Shown here piece after piece: positions 59,461 to 64,000 of a DNA stretch of 64,000 nt. The DNA lies in contig OX578279.1 of the NCBI GenBank assembly GCA_951217055.1, positions 39,271,610 through 39,335,609 of the forward strand, read 5' to 3'. The DNA is from Gerris lacustris. Its lineage: Eukaryota; Arthropoda; Insecta; Hemiptera; Gerridae. Position numbers and translations under genes: made by a program. The notes under the pieces are model-generated. The model saw only the letters and a list, made by a program, of their open reading frames with translations, had not been told where the DNA came from and ran no database searches. Positions within the stretch are counted from its first letter, which is position 1. The number at the start of each line of letters is the position of its first letter.

Positions 59461-60300
59461 TTTATAACTTCAAAATGGCGGCCAAAATCAAAATGAAATT
59501 TAGTGGGCTTGTTTGTCATACAGAGAGGTACGTTCGAGCCAAATTTCAACTCGATCAGGACCATTTTCTTTTTTTTTACTTATTTTTAAAAAAATTTGCT
59601 GACTCAGCAAACTGGGTTCAAGATGGCGGAAAATTGATGATTTTCCGGGCGGCACAACTACAGGTTAGGACTGATTTTTCTGCCAAGTTTCAACTCTCTA
59701 GGTTAAATACCTTGGGCGCGGGCGCCCAAGGTATTTAATAGCAACAATAAATATGTTTCTTTTTCATTTTCAACGAAGTTTACTCAAAATTCCGCCTTAT
59801 GAATGGGTAATAATATTAATATCGATCGAAACTTTACTAAATAAGGAAGTTTTTCCTGAAGTCCGAATAGTTAAAGCTCGGTTCTTTACCAAGTTATGGA
59901 AGGACAAAGATAATGATTTTTTTATTTTTTTCTTAAATATAAAATTTGTATACATTGTTTGTCATGTAATTTGAGGGCATGAAAATTGAAATTACATTTT
60001 TCTTATAGGAAATTGTGACAGCTATGCAACGGTGCCAGACATTTTATTCTAGCTTTTATACTTTTGGTGCAATAAGCATTTTTTTGAGCAAAGGTATGTA
60101 ATCATGAAATTTGATTTTGTGGGAGAACGGTTAAGATTTGACCCATGGCTTATATAGTCTTTTTTGTAGCCCTTGAGGCGTAGAAAAACCTACTTCATTT
60201 TTTCATATCGCCAGTCACCCTGTATACTAGTAATCTACTCTTCAGGAGCTTTCATTTGATACCAATAATTTTTGCGCATTGCACATTTTTGCGCATGCGC
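59461..60300. repeat. Family F-related repeat sequence
   Basis: Several phrases shared with family F units appear in both orientations: TTCAAAATGGCGGCC (59470), a CAAGATGGCGG segment (59620), and the inverted TCTACTCTTCAGGAGCTTTC and ATTTGATACCAATAA (60235-60270, complement of GGTATYAAATGAAAG). GCCAAATTTCAACTCGATCA and CCAAGTTTCAACTCTCTAGG occur about 165 bp apart as a degenerate direct repeat. Open frames here are short and unsupported. Confidence 0.5.
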
Positions 60301-60372
60301 ATATTAAATGTTTAACTTCTCTATATTTTTCCAACGTGTGGGTAAAAAAGTTACGCCAGTATATCTCATTTC

Positions 60373-60918
60373 GGATCTTTTCCGTTATACGTATACCACT
60401 ATTTAAAATCCTTGTTATATGCATTTCCGTTGTATATATACCAAATATTTAAGTTAGTTATCTGCTTAACTCGATGAAGAAGGCCAATACTCGGCGATAT
60501 TGCGCAATATTTCCTCGAACAGGTCCTTTCCTTCGTGTCTCCACCGCCACATAAACTCGTACAAATAGGAGTCCACAATGCCCGTCTGGTCCCGCACTGA
60601 TATTTATTATACGCTGTTTTCCCAGACGCCAAGTACTTTCAAGTAGTTTGTTTGTGTGTGTGCCCCACTGTCAGGATCGACGAAGTTGTATGTATGGTTC
60701 ACTGCATAGTGTTCATGCCCTAGTTTGTAGATCCCTTTATATGCTCGCCACTCGTCTGATATATTCCCCTGGCCCTGGTCGGATATGTTCCGTTATGGGC
60801 AACAGCTAAGCCGCGGAACGTTCAGCGACGGCTACTAAATTTTAAATAGTAGTACATAATAAAGTTAGTGATATTTAATACATTTTAAATAGTGGTATAC
60901 GTATAACGGAAAGATACC
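60373..60918 (-). mobile_element. Merlin-type transposon remnant
   Basis: Inverted repeats of about 37 bp bound a transposase remnant: left GGATCTTTTCCGTTATACGT then ATACCACTATTTAAAAT, right the complement with tip GGTATCTTTCCG. At 546 bp it is much shorter than a complete element, so the 5' half of the gene is missing. No matching 8- or 9-bp flanking duplication was seen. Merlin is the eukaryotic group related to bacterial IS1016/ISXO2. Confidence 0.78.
60466..60790 (-). pseudogene. Merlin (ISXO2-like) DDE transposase, C-terminal half
   Basis: The minus strand reads NISDEWRAYKGIYKLGHEHY, AVNHTYNFVDPDSGAHTQT, then after a disturbed stretch with two stop codons DSYLYEFMWRWRHEGKDLFE and EILRNIAEYWP before the terminal stop at 60466. 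The SDEWRAY block carries the second catalytic Asp. The VNHxxNFVDPxTGAHTQT block and the final SYLxEFMWR block are hallmarks of ISXO2-like transposases. The expected ESxWxxxK with the catalytic Glu after HTQT is replaced by unrelated residues, so the enzyme is inactive. Confidence 0.85.
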
Positions 60919-61125
60919 TAATTTAAACTCTCTAGCGCGAACGGTTAGGAATATATGAACCAAAGTACGACGGACGGACAGATACATGACCCTCGATATA
61001 AGGGTTTCGAGGATGATCTACAAAACCCAATAAAATAGAATAAATATCTTCCTCCCAACCTTGACAACTGCCAGGGACTTAAGTAAAGGGAGTAAACCGC
61101 TCCTATAAGCCAACTACTGACCTTG
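60919..61125 (-). repeat. Family F-like fragment
   Basis: The minus strand of 60960-61015 contains GTAGATCATCCTCGAAACCC, TTATATCGAGGGTC and a TGTCCGTCCGTCG segment. This resembles the fragment at 37639 (GGTTTCGAGGTCATCC, CGTCCGTCCCTCG). Confidence 0.45.
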
Positions 61126-61131
61126 GTACCT

Positions 61132-61430
61132 TCAAACTTCAAGAGCTTCCCACAAACTACTGGTTGGAACTAAATCATAAGCCTTATCGAGATCTATAAA
61201 TGCCAAGTAAACTTCTCTACCTTTTGCAGACATATTTTTAGATATCTGCCGTACACTAAAGATATGATCCAAACAAGACCGTCCTGAGGTAAGACCTGCT
61301 TGATCCTCCCAAATCATTCCATACCTTCTTTTAAGCACACTGCTGAAGGAGTCTACTGATTCCTTCATTACTGTATACCTCTATAATTTCCAGGATTTTT
61401 CTTGTCCCCTTATTTTATAAATAGCTGAGA
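61132..61430 (-). pseudogene. RTE-like reverse transcriptase, N-terminal part, inverted
   Basis: On the minus strand, from about 61420, the reading is GDKKNPGNYRGIQ (the YRGI motif at the start of the reverse-transcriptase domain). After stops and a shift it continues MKESVDSFSSVLKRR, YGMIWEDQAGLTSGRSCLDH, IFSVRQISKNM and YLAFIDLDKAYDLVP (FxDLxKAFD, first catalytic Asp), SLWEALEV, ending near 61132. The next expected piece of the same protein is found on the plus strand from about 61541, so this is one half of a single inverted copy. Confidence 0.85.
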
Positions 61431-61540
61431 TACACGATAAGCACCAATATAAATAATTTAATCCGTGCCCCACTAAAAAACTTCAGAAGTTGTCCTGATA
61501 TTGTTAAGTTAATAATGTGTGTTTTACTAGCAGAGGAACG

Positions 61541-62150
61541 ATTCGGGAAACCTTAAGAGAATTCCAAATACCGTCAAAGTTTATTAAACTAATAATGCGA
61601 ACCTTAAGGAGTAGCAAAGTAAAAATTGATGATCAGAAGTTTAAGACAAAGTTTAAGGCGACGCTTTTTAACTTAGTTTTAGAGCGAGCTATAACTCCTG
61701 GGGGAACTATTGATAACTGGAAATTTTAAATACTTGCTTTTGCGGATGATGTCTGATTAATAGCAAGATCCAAAAGATCATTAAATGAGGGATACGAAGA
61801 GCCAAAGCAAGCAGCAAATGAAACGGGGCTCAATCAATCAAGCAAAGACAGAGTGTATGCTAATGAGTCGTAGGGTCATAATGCCTGGGGCTGAGGTCAA
61901 ACTCAGTGAAGATCGGTTCAACACTCAAATCGTACAGGTATCTTGGCTCACAATTAACTAGCAACATTTGTGTCACACAGAAGGTGCAAACTAGGTTAGC
62001 GGCTGGGAAAAGAAACTATATTTCAATTCTAAAATTAATTAAAAGCAGTATCATTAGCCGAAATACCAAAGTAAGGGTTTACATCACTATTGACCAGTAG
62101 TCTTATACGGGTCGGAGAAGTGGACACTAACCAGTAGAGATGAGAAAACT
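61541..62150 (+). pseudogene. RTE-like reverse transcriptase, C-terminal part
   Basis: The plus strand resumes exactly where the inverted half ends: TLREFQIPSKFIKLIMRTLR, a GGTIDNWKF region, then after a stop LAFADDV (catalytic FADD, about 61738), RSKRSLNEGYEE, a YLGSQLTS segment (about 61940), TRLAAGKRNYISILKLIKSS and LYGSEKWTLTSRDEK near 62105. It then loses similarity. FADD, YLGS and LYGSExW in this order are those of RTE and related insect elements. Several stops and frame changes are present. The 3' end of the element is missing or decayed. Confidence 0.82.
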
Positions 62151-62159
62151 GAGCGATTT

Positions 62160-63566
62160 TACAGATACTAAAAATAAAATTACATGATCCATCTCCCCGT
62201 TGTTTTAGCTTGAAAGGGTGAAATCAAATCGCGTGAAATACATAATGTTTGATTTTCTGTTCAAAAGAGAAGAGAGAAATCCGGCCACATATTTCAGGGT
62301 AATTAGCCAAGTCCAAGCGGAAAGGAATCGACGTGGAATCAATGAGCCCTCACTCACAGTTGACTCTGATGTAATGACGGATGATGGATGTATCACTAAC
62401 TCATGGATACAGTGATAAATGTACTTTGCCCACTGTTCGGATGACCCCCGTCCCCTACTTCGCCTGTTCTCTCTCCTGACCGCTATTCCAAGCGGAATCG
62501 ATTTGCCTAGCATCCTGTACGTTTCCCACATAATTTACTGCTCAGGTCACACTTCACTGTTTAATCCGCCCATTCAGACCTACTAGACTATTTCAACGAC
62601 CCATAAACTTTATTTCAAATCAACCTGCTATATTATGTTAAATATCAACGTTAATTTATAGTCAATTTATTATTTTAAGACTATATCAATTTGACTTTAA
62701 ATCTACACTATTTCATAACAACCAACTAAATAAATTTGTGTTAAATTATAGATATTTGTCTCTAATATTGCTGTCATATTAATATCGCCTGTTTCATATA
62801 AAATAGTAGTTGTTGAAATCATTCACAGCATATAAAGTAAAAATTATTATTGACTCATCACTCCAATAAAATAGTTGTCTAGCTCCTAGGTTAGTGCCTA
62901 AACAATATTCTCGCTTATCTAATAAGATGAAAAATAACTAGTATAAATCTCAATATTGCATAGACTATATCTCTTATACACAAACTCTAGTAAATATGAT
63001 ACTTCAGAAACCGAGAAAAAAACAAACATGAATAATTTATCACACTACTCTTCCCTTCATATATTGTTCTTTTAGGCCAGATAAAAGTTTAGGAAAAATT
63101 ATATTGTTCAGAATGTTATAAATATATGTAGAATAAAGTATCTCGACTAGTTATGTAATAACGCATGCAATAATATAAAGTTAAGGGTTAAATAATGAAA
63201 AGTGGGAAACTTTTTAATGGAAGAAAAATATTTAAAGGAGAGCCACATAATTTAGTGAATATAGTTATATATTATAGGCTAGCAAAATGGACTGGTTACC
63301 CTACCACCATTTTTTGATGGTTAAAAACCTTTTTAACATATGTAATTACGATCTAATAAAAAAACGGTAAGGCCATCGCTCAAATATGTAACAATTTTTA
63401 CTTAATAATAAAAATGTAGTAAACAAAAAGGAGATACAGGCAGTGCCAGGATAAGTATTATAATTACAAGATAAAAAGAACTTTTTATATACTACGTTTT
63501 TAAATTTTCTGTTGAATCATATGTAGTGTTGATAATATAATTGTTATTGTTATATATAATGTTAGT
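62160..63566. other. Unannotated
   Basis: A 108-codon minus frame (62205-62531) shows no domain. Otherwise AT-rich with nothing recognised. Confidence 0.4.
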
Positions 63567-64000
63567 AAAATAAACAGGTCAAGTGTGTGCTGGTCAGCAC
63601 ACAGCGAGGGTAGGTCACACTGTATAGTTTAAGCTTTAATTAGTACCCTATTGATGGTGTTATTTAAAATGCTAAAAAGCTTACTTTGAACTATCCTATG
63701 GGTCTGATATTCTCAAAACACATAAACAAACTTCCGATAAAGTATTTTTTTGCCACTGAACCGGACTACAACCATATAAATACATCGAAAAGACCATAAT
63801 TATAAAAAAGCGTATTTTGTCAATAAAAAATAAAATAATCTTTTTTTCGAAATTTCCAAAAAGTGGTATCTTTACTTTTGCTCAGGAATTTTTTCAGATT
63901 TTTTACACTTTACATAAGCGAGATAGAAGGGGGGGGGACAGACACGTTTCACACCCGCTTCAAACTCGCCTACGCTCGCCCTATCAAAGTTATAACCAAA
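63567..64000 (+). mobile_element. Family G element, cut by the window end
   Basis: Begins with AATAAACAGGTCAAGTG and the palindrome TGTGTGCTGGTCAGCACACA. It then follows the 44.0-kb copy through CCGGACTACAACCATATA, CGAAATTTCCAAAAAGTGG, CATAAGCGAGATAGAAGG and CTACGCTCGCCCTATC. Its inverted-repeat start has decayed (AGGGTAGGTC for AGGGTCCGTAGGCC). It runs off the right edge. Confidence 0.85.

Overview
The window is AT-rich eukaryotic nuclear DNA from an arthropod, almost certainly an insect. The evidence is two exons of a Dscam-family cell-adhesion gene with correct splice sites, very long introns, and a dense, varied load of transposable elements. The elements are Gypsy and BEL/Pao LTR elements, RTE-like and zinc-knuckle-tailed non-LTR elements, hAT, Merlin, PIF/Harbinger, Helitron-like ends, a tRNA-Asp SINE, and several foldback or MITE families. 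I see no bacterial gene structure, CRISPR array or rRNA operon. I could not fix the insect order.

Host gene: a Dscam-like gene runs on the minus strand. An exon for the end of the signal peptide plus Ig domain 1 lies at 35801-36142. An exon for the first half of Ig domain 2 lies at 17418-17579. Both are symmetrical phase-1 exons, and the intron between them is about 18.2 kb. A weak candidate for the signal-peptide exon lies near 38.15-38.23 kb. I found no later exons, so the rest of the gene probably lies beyond the left edge.

Layout: 0-12 kb is mostly unannotated intron-like DNA with an interspersed family (R1/R2), a copy of family G and a long polypurine tract. At 12.5-15.2 kb there is a GC-richer block starting with a Helitron-like hairpin and a 13-unit 17-bp minisatellite. 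At 15.7-16.7 kb there is another Helitron-like unit. The Ig2 exon is at 17.4 kb. At 19-27.7 kb there are a long hairpin, a SINE, a 2-kb terminal-inverted-repeat element (family F), an inverted-repeat unit enclosing a non-LTR tail, two small MITEs and a BEL/Pao tail. At 33.3-34.3 kb there is a cluster of regularly spaced palindromes followed by protein-like fragments I could not assign. At 34.9-35.5 kb there is a PIF/Harbinger-type element carrying only a MADF-domain ORF, just upstream (right) edge of which lies close to the Ig1 exon. At 40.1-41.1 kb a foldback of four 300-bp units sits inside a TA microsatellite. At 42.2-45.2 kb there are an RTE-like tail, two TIR elements and a long hairpin.

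At 46.6-53.6 kb there is a three-level nest: a decayed Gypsy element, split in gag by a hAT element with a perfect 8-bp target duplication, which is itself split by a foldback element whose empty site survives as a tandem-repeat paralogue nearby. At 54-64 kb there are two MITEs, a pair of abutting hairpins followed by a 5S-rRNA-like segment, a Merlin (ISXO2-like) transposase remnant between inverted repeats, an RTE-like copy with an inverted 5' part (twin-priming structure), and another family G copy running off the end.

Every mobile-element coding region seen is broken, so the window is a graveyard of elements in and around the 5' part of a large neuronal/immune adhesion gene. Base calls, splice sites and repeat boundaries were read by eye. 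Family names rest on recognised protein motifs and terminal structures, not on database searches.
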